DNA from: Prunella strophiata | Taxonomy: Eukaryota; Chordata; Aves; Passeriformes; Prunellidae | Direction of reading: 5' to 3' | Assembly (NCBI GenBank): GCA_036583965.1 | Contig: JAZBQD010000014.1 | Span: forward strand, 67,855,895-67,919,894 | DNA length: 64,000 bases | In this document: one piece after another, positions 34,912 to 45,840 of the stretch | Layout of the letters: every line of letters starts with the position of its first letter | Position numbering within the stretch: position 1 is the stretch's first letter | The notes under the pieces: model-generated | What the model was told of the DNA's origin: nothing | Database searches by the model: none | Seen by the model: the letters and a program-made list of their open reading frames with translations, nothing else | Translations under genes and position numbers: made by a program

Positions 34912-36879
34912 AATTACTATTTTGAATATGTATCTGTGTAAGGCTCCACGACACAGACAGGAAAAAAAAAAAAAATAATGGACACGCATCCCTTGGCGCT
35001 TCGAGAACGGGGTGGGACGAGGATTGTTCCTCCTTCTCCCACTCCTCCTCGGGACGAGGAAGGCTCCCGGCCGAGGGCAGGAGTGCAGCACCTTTGCAGG
35101 GAGGTTTAGGGCTCACCCCAGCCCTGGGGACCCTGGGTGTGTGTCGCCCTCTCTGTCCCCTCAGGCTCGCACGGGCTGACCCCGAGCGAAAGGGACGGGC
35201 CGGGGGGATCTGCAGCCCCCTGCCCGCTCCTCAATCTCCTTTCCCCGGGAACACCTGGGGCTTTTCCAGGGCTGGGGGTGCAGGGAAGAGGAACAATCCC
35301 CCCTAAAGTGCTGTAGGGGCAGCAGAAGCCAGGGAGCCGGGCTGTGGCCACGCCGCAGGCTCCGGGGGATGCCCCAGCTCTTTCAGCGATGAGGAGATGG
35401 AGGAACAGACGGGGGCTCTGATTTTCCACACTGAACCCCCCACTCATGTGACTCCCCCAAACCTGATGCTGCAGCCTCAGTGTTCTCCCCCCTCTTGGCC
35501 TCCATCCACGGGCAGATTCGCTTACGAGAAAACTTCCCCAGGTTTTGGTGATGATATTTGTATTCGCTAGGGCTGGGTGCTCGTTTCCGAGCGGGCGGGT
35601 GGGTGTCCTGCCACCAAAACCAGGACAAGACGAGCAGGACCAGCCTGGGGAAGGCGGGAGGGGAATTTATCCACGGAAAACACGTCCGGGAATGGCCACT
35701 CTCACCTACGGGGATGGGCAGCCACCTCCGAGCGGGAGAAGTGGGGAGGGGGAAGAACACCCCCCAGGCTGCACATCCACCCTTGGAGTGAAGATATTCC
35801 GGGAATAAACCCGGGATAAAGCTTTATTTCCAGGGATTGAACCAGGTGCGTGGGGCAGGTCCCAGGCCCCACGAGTGGGAGCAGAGCTGCCCTGCCCGGC
35901 CCCGCTCCTCGGTACCCAGCAGAGACCCCCAGGGCACATCCCGGCAGCGCTGAGCCCCGGCTGTTCAGAAAATGGGGCGAAAATTGGTCACCTAGGGGGA
36001 GAAAATAAATATATATGTGTATACACACCCTCCTGGTCCTGGAGGGATATTGTTGGGTTTTTCTGCTGACGTTGGGAGTTCGCTATCGCTGCTTCTAGAG
36101 TGACTCTCTGTGAGGTGAAAGGTAACGCGATCGCCTCCCAATTCTATCTTTAGAAAACGCAATTCAATTAAGGTAATAACTTAAAGCTCATTAGAGGCAC
36201 GAAGGGAACCTTCCCAGCGCCAAACACCGATGGAAACAGCTCGGGTACCCCGACGGCGGGGGGAGGAGGGTCGAGCCCATCTACCATCGGCAAGAAATGT
36301 GCCTTTTGCTCAGGAAAGGCTTCGAAAAAGAGGATTTTAAAGCCACGGGGCTTGTGTGGTTTGGACTGAGCCGTGTGGCCGAGCCGGGGATAAATCCTTG
36401 CGGGGTATGGGATAAGAAAAAAATAAAGGAGAATACAGCTGAAATCACTCGGGGGGTGTGTTCCTCATCACTAGGGCTGGGAAAATCCCTGCGGAATCTT
36501 CTGCTCCCCGAAACGGTGCTGCGGGAGGGAGACGAGACCAGCCTGGAAGATGCTGCCGGATCCCTCCAAAACTGCCCAGAAAAAGAAAAAAAAAAAAAAA
36601 ATAAGAAGCGGGGCGGGGAGGGAGCTGGATCCGGGTTGTCTGAGCACATCGTGGAGCTGGGGGGGCGAGGTGGGGAAACGAAAAATGAAGGATCCTCCTG
36701 CAAAAACCGCTTGGGAGGACGGCGGAGATGGAGTCCCCGCACTATTGTCTCTGCTCCTCCGGCTGGGGCTGGCTGGGGGGCGGGAGGGGACAGAGGGAAT
36801 TTGGGCACAGGCGCAGGCGCATCCACACTCATCGCCCCCTCCCGCACCCACCCCGCACCGCGAAGTTCATTTCCAGCCA

Positions 36880-37040
36880 CGATGGCCGGTGATTCAAAGG
36901 TTAAACATAACTAATGAGGCTTTAAATGGCACCCGGGGTTTATCATAAATATCACAGACCCGCCTCGATGCCTGCAGTTGAGGTCCGAATGTACATTCAA
37001 AGCAATAGTCAGACACCCGGAGGTCATTTAAATAAATAAA
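36880..37040. promoter_or_regulatory. Candidate conserved noncoding element
   Basis: Low-repeat, moderately AT-rich sequence between GC-rich DNA and simple repeats. It is dense in homeodomain and nuclear-receptor-like cores (GATTCAAAGGTTAA, CTAATGAGG, TTTATCATAAAT, GAGGTCATTTAAAT). The overall texture resembles developmental enhancers. The claim is by appearance only. Confidence 0.35.
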
Positions 37041-37076
37041 CACCAAAAAAAATGCACACACAGAGATATTTTTCCG

Positions 37077-37339
37077 TATATATATATATATATATATGTA
37101 TTTATATATATGTAAGTGGAATATTTATATGGTGTGCATGTATATATATATATATATAATTTTTTCCCATACATAAATATATGGAATAATTTTTTTTTCC
37201 TTATGTTTTCCAACTTGCCAGGGGAGCCTGTGATTCTCCCACTGCATGTGCTTGACCCCACCTCTTGCTCTCCTCCTGGCACACATTTAGACGGGTATGC
37301 ACCGAAATAAATACCTACACACACACACACACACACACA
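37077..37339. repeat. TA and CA microsatellite cluster
   Basis: (TA)n at 37077-37097 and about 37141-37158, and (AC)n at 37317-37339, separated by AT-rich DNA. It marks the boundary between the CpG-rich GATA3 upstream region and the AT-richer intergenic DNA. Confidence 0.9.
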
Positions 37340-38009
37340 AAATCGATTTCGGCTCCGCCTGAACCAAGATTTGCAGTCGAACCCTCCCTAAATAAAATCC
37401 ATACGGTTTTGTTGGGGATAACCGCTCTGCCGGCTGCAGAGAGGAGGTTGGGGATGTTTTATTTGCTATAATTAAACTGCCTCTCGTGCTCTGGAAAGGA
37501 AAACCCACCCTCTCTGCCCCCCACCCCGGGGAAAAGTTGCCAATAATCAATAATTCCCCTTTCTCCGGCTGTGAGAACACAGTCTCAGAGAGGTTATTTT
37601 TTAATATCGCTGTTGCAATCTGCGTTTCCAAGGAGGGGAAGAAAGCGCCCTCCGTCCTGATCTCCCCAAATCAGGCGCTTTGGCATTGATCCTGCGCTTT
37701 GTGTGCGCCGAGTATATTCGCTTTAAAACGATTTCCATTGAACGCGGCCGCCTGCATTGGCAGGATCGACCTCATGACTTTGTGGGAGCGCTGGGGAGGG
37801 ACAGAGGGGCTGGGGGGGACCCTCGGAAATTAAAATTATCCGTCCCCCCCACCCTCTTTCCCCCTTGGTCCACATCTTCCATTCACCCAAATCCGGTACT
37901 TGGGAATAAAGTCAAAGCCAGACCCCAACAAATAACCGCAATTGTAAATTCCTATCCGTTACAACCAAGGTGCAAAATATATTTATAAAAATATATAAAG
38001 CACGTGGAA

Positions 38010-38350
38010 GAGGAGAATTTTAATTAAATCTTAGTGCGGCTCTAACAACATCGAAGTGATATTTCATTCGGAGCCCGCCTCTTGCTTGTGTTTTATAGCG
38101 TTTTCTTGCCTCTGACTTTTTTTTTTTTTTAAATATTAGACGAGGTACAGAATTATAAATGACTCTTTCCTTATCTGTGCTGCTCACATATCCAGGATCA
38201 GAGGAGCTGATTAAGAAAGAAGTCAGAGGCAACGTTGGATTCATAATGATTCGGAATAATGAATCCTTATCTCTGCTTTCCAGATTATCACCCTTTCAGC
38301 TCCCAATGTTTTGTTACATGGGATAATTTATTGCATCTAATACATCACAA
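38010..38350. promoter_or_regulatory. Candidate enhancer with GATA-motif cluster
   Basis: A low-repeat AT-rich block. It has three WGATAR matches on the minus strand: TTATCT at 38171-38176, TTATCT at 38267-38272 and TTATCA at 38285-38290. A near match, GGATAA, lies at about 38321. The block also has many TAAT-type cores. It lies about 10.7 kb 5' of GATA3 exon 3. The motifs are seen directly; enhancer activity is inference. Confidence 0.4.
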
Positions 38351-38768
38351 TGAATCTGATGGCGGAAAGCGATGGGCAACGTTGGGGGAAAAAAAATCGT
38401 GGGTCCTTATTTTAGTTTAGTTTCATCCTGGGGGCAGCGAAACTGATTTTTTTTTTCTTGTTTAATTGGGAAAATATAAGGTAAATCTGATAATAATAAT
38501 AAAAAGAAGTTGGAGGGGGATGATGAGGAGCTTTAATTAGTGTGTCACTTTCAGACTGAAATTAAGAAAATCGACCGGAGCTTCTCCTCTCGGTGGCTCC
38601 GAGATCCTAATTTTACATGATTTATTTTTTATTTAAGGGGGAGATAATGCATCATAAACATTGAATAAAGCACGGAGCCGGGTTAAGATAAAATACAATT
38701 TGCATCTCTCTTTTTTTTCCCTTTTTTAAAAAATTTATTTTATTTTGAAAGGGAGCGCTGCCAATAAT

Positions 38769-38772
<4 letters not shown>

Positions 38773-38801
<29 letters not shown>

Positions 38802-38897
38802 CCTCCCCGCCCCGTTGCCAAATAAATACACGCATAGCAAAAAATCGATAAGATTTCTGCGAGGAATCTCTCCCCTCTCTCTTCCTGTGTCTCTGCC

Positions 38898-38929
<32 letters not shown>

Positions 38930-39489
38930 GGCATTTCTCATAAACTGGAGAAACTCCGCGTGTTGCTTTGTATGCAAATGAACGCTGAGCTGCGTTTCTG
39001 GCTGCAGAAATGAAATAGGGGATGGAGGGCGGGGTGGGGGGAAACATCCACCTGAAATTATTGATATTCGTGTGCCTGAGGAGGGGAAGATCTGCTGATA
39101 TTTTGCTGGATTTGAATGTATTCGTTTGAATCCTTGCAGGGAAGCAGCAGCCGGGCTCTGCCTCCTCACCTGCGCAGGGAAAAGCTGCATTTCAAACATT
39201 TTCTGCGGCGAATAAACCCCCTTTGCTCCATTCCCAAGGATGAGGGGAGGAGGGAGGGATTCCCACAGCCGTAACAACTCAGCCCAAAACTTGATCTCAG
39301 CAAAAACCACCGCAAGGGTCAAACCCGACAGCGGGGTTTGGGACAACCCCCTCAAAACCCTGCGAGGGGCTGGGGATGCTCCCGAGCCGTGCTGGAGCAT
39401 CCCCGCCTCTCAGAAAATGGTGCCTAAACCCCTCTTCGTGGTCAGTTTGCTGCGTCTCGATTGTTTTTTTGGTTTAGCTGGTTTTCCCT

Positions 39490-39522
<33 letters not shown>
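38773..39522. repeat. Three long T-runs
   Basis: T homopolymers at 38773-38801 (29), 38901-38927 (27) and 39492-39522 (31), again T on the plus strand only. Confidence 0.9.
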
Positions 39523-40019
39523 CCCTTTGTGTGCAGCCACTCCTGATGCTAAAATTTCTGGGGACAGGTGCTGGCAGCTCCGTTCTGCCTTGGTTTAAGT
39601 TTCCCTTGCTCCTTCTCATCCCTTCCTGGCTCTCATGGCACAGGGACGGTGTTTAATCATTAACCAGGTCTAGCACGATCCTTTTTTCCAGGAAGTGAGA
39701 GCCGCTTCTAAAATGAGGTTGAAAAATAACTTGTTTTTCCCCTTTGCCTAAAGGGAAAGGTTCCCACCCGGGGTCTGGGGCGGGGGGGACCCCACGCCGC
39801 CCCCTCCCCGCTATAAAATTCATCATTTCACATGCGGCATTCCACAAATCCCATCCAAACGCTAATCTCGGCTCCCTTACTCTTCCTCCTCCGTATATTC
39901 CGTGCGATATTTGTCAAGGAATTTCAAGTATCAATTATAACCGCAATTTTTGATATCCTCCCCCCCACTCCCAAATCTGAAGTGTAGATGATTTGATAGG
40001 AATATACATATATATAATA

Positions 40020-40310
40020 CCGGTTCTCCCTCAGATGAATTTATTGGACCGCGTCCCACCCTTAGCTGAACATTCAATATTCCAGCATTATCTCCACACT
40101 TAAACTCGCTTTCTCCATTTCTGTGCCAAGATAAATTTGCATAATATTTGCAGTTGTAATTAGCTGATGAACATCTCCCAGCCTTCCCCTTTGTTTTCCG
40201 CGCGTTTGGTCTTCAATTGATGCCACTTTTGATCTTTAATATTACAGGATCCCGATAGAGCATTTTATATCTTATCTGCAGCGCATGAAAGTCGCGCAGA
40301 AAGGGAGTGA
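40020..40310. promoter_or_regulatory. Candidate enhancer with GATA-motif cluster
   Basis: A low-repeat AT-rich block with WGATAR matches TTATCT (40088-40093), AGATAA (40129-40134) and TTATCT (40272-40277). A near match, CGATAG, lies at about 40253. It also contains an octamer-like ATTTGCATAAT and paired TAAT cores. It looks like a conserved noncoding element; alignment would be needed to support this. Confidence 0.4.
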
Positions 40311-40919
40311 GAAGGGGGAAAAAATGGGGAGAAAGGAGAGGGAGGAAAAGGCACTGAACGAAGCTGAACTAATCAGAGTTTCGAAAGGTTGTTTCAGATG
40401 CCTGAATCCGCAGTTACGGGCCAAATGAGATAAATGGTGAAATTAGAGCCATTTAGAATAACACAGGGCTCGATCAGGTGAGGTACCGCCAGCATCTCCA
40501 GCATCTCCGCATCACCCGAGAAGGGCGCCGGGGGCTCCGGGCTGGGCACACGGGGTGGCAGCGTGTGCGTGTCCCCCTCCAGGCTTGGGGACCCCGGGGG
40601 GAGGCGCCCTGCCGACTTTTGGGGATGCGAGCACCAAAGTTGAGTTTTTTTTTATTGTTATTATTTTTGGCTTGGGGGGATGTGCGGGGAAGATGCTTTT
40701 TCCTCACCCAACAGCGGGGTCGGGAGCAGCCGGTACCCCCCGACCCCCGCCCCCCGGAGCACCCCGAGTGAGCAGCCCACCCTCAGGGTCACCTCCGCTC
40801 GCAGAGCCGGGAGTAAAGGATGTTATCACGTCGGGAGGGTTATTAAACCGCTAATGAATGAGTGTCTGTGAGGCTCTGGACGGGCTGGAGAGACTGCGGG
40901 AGGGGGGTCGGGGGGAGAG

Positions 40920-41240
40920 GAGGCAGAAAGGCTCGATCTTCATGCCAATCTCTGGAACAAATAGCTAACATTTAACGTTTACACCCTGCTTGGCGACGAA
41001 CTGGCGCTCCACGGACCCCTGATCCAGGCTAAAATGTCCAGAAAGCCTTTGGAGAGAACAAGTTCCTAGCTATCAGGTTCTTCTGATCTCTCTCCTCCTT
41101 TCATAGGGCTTTGGTTTCAGGCTGGACTTGTCCAATGTCTGCTTTACCGCTGCGCGCTCCTAAATGAGTGTCAAGGAGGCGAATATCAAATAGCAGAGAG
41201 GTCAAGGCGATTTGGTTAACCGTTGGCTGGGCTGATGGCT
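40920..41240. promoter_or_regulatory. Candidate conserved noncoding element
   Basis: Non-repetitive sequence of mixed composition with a CCAAT-like motif (CATGCCAATCTCTGG), GTTAACCGTTGG and TGAGTGTCAAGGAGG. It sits just before a purine-rich low-complexity stretch. There is no coding frame of note. Called by appearance only. Confidence 0.3.
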
Positions 41241-41259
41241 TTAAACTTGTGTGGGAGGC

Positions 41260-42180
41260 TGGGGACGTGGCAGGGGGGAGGGAAGGGAAGGGGGGAAGGA
41301 CTGGGAAATAAACCCGAGAGAAGTGAAAGCCAGGAGGGGGAAGGAAGAGGGTGGCGGCTCAGAGAGCCCCCAGAAAAGCCAGGATCAGGGGTTTGGAGGG
41401 CTGTGGAAACCTTGGGTAGAGGGTTTAGTGGTGGCCCTGGCTACTGTGTGGGGTCCCTGTCCATCAGAGGGGAGTGTGTGTGTCTGGGAGCATTTGGGAG
41501 CATTTGGGTGATGGATGAGTGTTGATGGCATCCACATTTGGGCTGGATCCTGGGTGTTTCCTGGGGGAAGCTGATCCTGAGGGTGTTTCCTGGGTGGGTG
41601 CATCCCAGAGGAGTGGGTGCAGCCACAGGGGGTGGGAAACGTGGGGGATTTTTTAGTGTGTGGCTGGGGGAGGTCACACTGAGTTTGTGCTGGGGGAAAC
41701 CCACAGGTGCATCTGAGAAGGTGCCCTTGTGCAAAGGGTGAGGGAGGGAAGGGCTGAGCCTGGGTGGGGTTTGTGGTCCTGGGGGTGATGCTGGGCACGA
41801 GGGCTCTGTGGGCAGGTAGGACAATGCCCAGGTAGGACAACACCATCAGGGTGTTAGGAAAAAGAGGGATGCACAGAAGTATTTTCCTGTGGTGATGGAA
41901 TGGCAGGATGAGGCAGGAGAAGAGTCCATGCATGGATGGAACACAGAGGGATGGTTGAAAAGTGACTGTGGCTGCAGCTGTGGGGTATGGGATGAGCTGT
42001 GGGTGTGGGATGAGCTGTGGGGTGTGGGATGAGCTGTGCAGGGATGCAGGACTAATGTGAGGGCCAGGTGTGAGTGGGATGTGCTGGGTGATGGAGCACA
42101 AGGAAAACTTGAGGCTCTCAAGAGCTGGGTGGCCCAGCAATGTTTTCATGGGGCAAATCCCTTTCATGAGTGCTCTTGAG
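41260..42180. repeat. G-rich low-complexity region with short tandem repeats
   Basis: A G/T-rich plus strand with repeated GTTTCCTGGG and GAGCATTTGG words. Three 18-19-bp units of the type CTGTGGGGTGTGGGATGAG lie at 41978-42033. A G-quadruplex pattern lies at 41273-41295. The composition opens a 266-codon minus-strand frame (41385-42185), which is not credible as a gene: it is a His/Pro/Thr/Ser-rich low-complexity product. Confidence 0.7.
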
Positions 42181-43129
42181 AGCACAGCAAGCAGTTAAGA
42201 AACCAAAACAAAATTCTCCTTTGCCTGCAATAATCATCTACTCAAAATTAAAAAAAAAAAAGAATTTCCTGGAACAAAAACTTTTCTATTACTGAAGTGG
42301 CCAATGAACAGAACAAATACTCAAGGCCTTTGCCAACCACACTCCTCAGCTCTGAGGCCACACAAGTCCTCCCTTCCCAGCAATCACATTTTGCTCCTGA
42401 CATTAGCAGAAAACTCACTCTGGTCCCAGGTAATGTAAAGCTCCTCAGCTGAACCAAGGCAAACAATGGCCATAGGAAATGTGTGCACAGCCACACATGG
42501 CTGAGCAGCACCAGCCCTTGGAACCAGCACAGAGTTTGCAGTAGCTGAAACCAGCAGGGTTTAGTTCCCATAGCCTTGACTGACAAGTTGCAGAGCTCAG
42601 GAGTGTGGCACTGGAGGAAAAAATTCAGGTGAAGCCACTGGGACTCTCAGGATAAAGCTGGAGTCTTTATATTGCCCTGGATTTTGTATTTTGAATGCAT
42701 TATAAGGGAAACTCTTCTCCTTCTGCTCTCCCTTTTGGAGGTGCAAGAGAGACTTCAGGGGGTTCAGTCCCCTACAAGAGCAAGGGATGCTATGATGGAC
42801 ATTTCAATGAAACCTGGTAAGGACAGGAGAGAGGATGAGAAAATTTCAGGATCAAATACGCATTTTGGATTATTAAAAAAAAAAAAAATTGTTATAGGTT
42901 CCATTGACTTGGCTGCTTGGGACAGCATAGAGTGTGGGCATCACAAAAGTGTGTCCCAACAGAGAGGTGCCTCGTGTGTGTGTTTGGACACAAATGTACA
43001 GGGGATGTGTGTACAGGGGGGGCTTGTGCACGTGCACACCAGTGATCCCAGATAGATTGTGGTTTATATATATATGTATGTGTGTGTATTCCATAGGAGG
43101 CTGAGAGCCATAGGTCTCTCCACCACGCC

Positions 43130-43440
43130 TGCATGCATCCCCATCCGTGCACCCGCCGAGGCTGCGTTTCCGGAGACATTCTCAAATAGAGCAGTGTAAT
43201 TTCTCCGCTGATTTTGATTGACATGCTGTCCCTGGGATCATGTGTTAATCCCTTCTTCACTCAAGCCTTTTCATAACTCATTTCTCTCTGCTAGATGGAG
43301 ACTCTGATGGTTACCGAGGCAACGATGATAGCACTAAGCCATTTCCCTCTCTGCACGGAGACCATTATTCCGCATGCATAGGCCATTTGCAACAAAGGTC
43401 GCCACAAAGTCATCCACAACACAGCACACGTTTATTAAAC
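43130..43440. promoter_or_regulatory. Candidate conserved noncoding element with RFX X-box
   Basis: A low-repeat block that includes GTTACCGAGGCAAC at 43310-43323. This is a full inverted-repeat match to the RFX-factor X-box (GTNRCC, short spacer, RGYAAC). GATAGCA follows a few bases later. The flanking sequence looks conserved in style. RFX X-boxes drive ciliary and some immune genes; a role here is unproven. Confidence 0.45.
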
Positions 43441-43508
43441 TTTTATTCTTTTTTTTTTTCCCTCCCCCTAACAGAGAAACTAGCCAGCATATGTACAATA
43501 TCTCTCAC

Positions 43509-43533
43509 TTTTTTTTTTTTTTTTTTTTTTTTT
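43509..43533. repeat. T25 homopolymer
   Basis: A run of 25 T on the plus strand, the rightmost of the series of long T-runs that starts near 30.1 kb. Confidence 0.9.
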
Positions 43534-43878
43534 GAGATCTTTGTAATATAGGTAATAATGACTGCAGCAGATATTATTGTACCCAAAGTCTATATCACAC
43601 AGATCAGGGGCTTAGAGTTCCTGGTCTAGAAAGATCATGCTTAGATGGTGAGGTTTTGAACCAATGATTCCTATTTGTCTTTTATTCTCCTATCAAATAA
43701 CAACTTTAATAGCAGTTGGAAAAACAGCCGACAGCAATGATATGAGAGTGGTGTGAGGTGAATATTTGAATGCAAAACCCACACAGAGCTTTGCCCTGCA
43801 CAACCAAGCACCTCCCAAAACCGAATAACCATCAGCAATGACCACCTCTTTTAATTTAATTTCTGCCTGGCTCCTTAC

Positions 43879-44321
43879 CTGGGCTTCCTGGCTCTGGGCA
43901 TAAGTTGAACGGGGTCTGTCTTGTGGTCCCAGGGTATTAAAATCTAGGTCTGATTCTTTGAGAACAGACTTAAAGTGCTGCTGGAAAGGCCCCCCTGCTA
44001 ACCTGAGGTGTCCCTCCCCACCAGTGAAGCTTTGCCCATATGGGGCCACGCTGCTGGATTTGATTTCAGCCCCATCCTTCTCCCCTGGAGACCGAAGGCG
44101 ATGCGCCGCTCTGGGACGGCTTTTAGCCAGCAGCCCTTTCCCACCGGGAGCGCCACGGGTGGAGGCACAAACGCCTCTTGGTGGATTGATGGGTTTAGCA
44201 TTGGAGTCAACCTCAGCAATGTTACAGATCCCTGGAGCCTGTGTGTCCCCAGCCCCACCCCCTGCCCTGGTGGGTCTCCAGCCTGACGGCAGCGAGGGCT
44301 GGTCCTGCGGCACCGGGGCTG
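43879..44321 (-). CDS. Possible unrecognised internal coding exon
   Basis: A 443-nt open stretch on the minus strand. On its 5' side is a good acceptor: a pyrimidine-rich tract, CTTCTCCTCCTCTTTCACAT, then CCGCAG. On its 3' side is a near-consensus donor, CCCAG/GTAAGG. The two leading bases complete a codon and the exon ends in phase 0. The translation begins APVPQDQPSLPSGWRPTR and ends near LDFNTLGPQDRPRSTYAQSQ; it is rich in S, P, G and K with no domain I recognise. The local CpG content is above its surroundings, as expected for an exon or an old functional element. The evidence against it is that frames of this length also occur by chance in this window, and no partner exons were found. 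It could also be a noncoding conserved element. Confidence 0.25.
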
Positions 44322-45649
44322 CTGCGGATGTGAAAGAGGAGGAGAAGATGGCCCACGGTGATAAGCTCCCAGGAAATTTCTATGGTGCCTCCTACTCTTC
44401 CCTGTCCAGACAGCTCCAGCTCTGCTCTGGGCTCTTATCTCTCTGTATTGCTGCACCTCTCTGGCCTCCCTCCTACGGAGTCCTGCTCAGCTTGGTGCAA
44501 ACACACTCCTAATTGCACTGACCTGCCCCAAAGCCCTGATCCCATCTGCCCTCTCTGACTCCCATCACTGGCTTCACTGGTTTTAGCACCTATTTCATTT
44601 AAATGCTCCATGGCCGCCTCTTCAAAGCCCAGCCCTGGCTATTCCACTGCTCCTCCCTTTATCTACAATTTGGAAATTAAAAAAAAAAAAAAAAAATTGA
44701 CAACCTTTAAACATTCAGTTTATTTTCTGGGAGACACGGAGATGCTTAAATGACTGGGAAGTCCACAAGATCCCAAGCTCTGCAAGTGCACAAAGTCCTT
44801 ACTTGTGCTTGGAGATGCATCTAAAGAAAAACACCTCCCATGAGTAACCATCACTTGGAGGCAGCCACAGTGGTTTCCAAACCAGCCCCTGTGCTTGCTT
44901 ACAAAGTGTCTGTTTTGCAAGACATTCAAGTAGTCAGAGACAAACAGGAGTTGGTGCTAAACCTCCCAATCTGCCATTTATCTGGAGAATCACTTTCCCA
45001 CTGAGGTACAAGCACTGCAGAGGGGGGTGGAACACCACTGGTCCAGGAGGCACCCAGGTTTATGGTGGGAAGTGGCTCCTCTGCTGAGGGGCTGATTTAG
45101 CACAGGTGTTTGAAGAAAGCAGCTGCCCTGGATCCACGGGGGTGGGTGTCCAAGGCCTGTCACTTCCACCTTTGTGAGCTGATGTGGAGCCAGAGTGAGA
45201 ATTGTTCCACTAGTGGGGGGATCTGAGAGGGATTGATCCTGCAGACAAGGTCCTGCTCTCAGGAGGATGCACTGTCTCATGGCACTTTTCACTGAATTCC
45301 AAAACCATATCCAGGCATTTTGAAAGCCTGTTGCCTGTTCAGACCCTTTTCCCCCAGCTCCTGCACCATCCAGCTCCTTGGCTGCTGTTGCATCACTCCT
45401 TTCATGGAAATACTCCTGCATATGTGCCTTGATATTAAAAAAAAAGGGTGGAAAAAAAATTATCATGATTTCTGCTCATAATGAGCTTTCCTATCTCATT
45501 CAGGGATGCTTGAGGCCAGGAACTGCACAAGGATATTTGCTTGTGATGCAGCCCTGGGATGGTGCTGGGACTTTTGAGCGAAGCGTGGCAGGTATTTCCA
45601 AGCCCCCTGCACTAATTGATGGGCTCTCTATATATCATGCCAGATAAAG

Positions 45650-45840
45650 GGCTCTTGCACAGTAAATGCTGATGTTTAGAACATCCTGATAGTGTTTTGT
45701 TAACAAGAAGATAACAGGAGAGCAAGATACGTTTGTTTAGCTGCCTATAGATAAACCAAATAGGGTCTTTGTTAAGTTTTCATGACTGATGGCAGGTACT
45801 AAGTGCGATAAATAATACCCCAGGTCCTGATTGGAGCTAC
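45650..45840. promoter_or_regulatory. Candidate enhancer with five GATA cores
   Basis: Five GATA cores on the plus strand in 123 bases: 45688, 45710, 45726, 45750 and 45807. Three are full WGATAR matches (TGATAG, AGATAA, AGATAA) and two are near matches. TGTTTAG, TGTTAAC and TTTGTTTAG forkhead-like sites lie between them. The block is not repetitive. It lies about 18 kb 5' of GATA3 exon 3. Binding is inferred from motif density only. Confidence 0.45.

Larger units (their letters stand above)
28677..37020. promoter_or_regulatory. CpG-rich GATA3 5' region (promoter and first exon expected)
   Basis: A GC- and CpG-rich stretch, densest at about 31360-31760, 32200-33030, 33300-33500, 34300-34800 and 35100-36900. 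It lies immediately 5' of GATA3 and should contain its promoter and noncoding first exon. I cannot place the transcription start. One weak hint is a minus-strand A-run followed by GAGAGAGAAAGAGCGAGAGA (30855-30903), reminiscent of the A-run plus GA-rich 5'UTR I recall for mammalian GATA3. No protein-coding exon was identified; the many long frames are GC or low-complexity artefacts. Confidence 0.55.

Noticed and set aside
41385..42185. 266-codon minus-strand open frame, the longest unbroken one without N
   Set aside because: It lies in G/T-rich low-complexity DNA with short tandem repeats. The product is rich in H, P, S and T with no domain, no good splice or start context, and other frames are also open.
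43958..44512. 184-codon plus-strand frame opposite the candidate exon at 43879-44321
   Set aside because: It is likely a shadow of the CpG-rich block. I see no good plus-strand acceptor or donor, and the minus-strand reading has better splice sites.
44990..45466. 158-codon minus-strand frame
   Set aside because: No recognisable domain, no clear splice sites, and average base composition. Chance is the simplest explanation.
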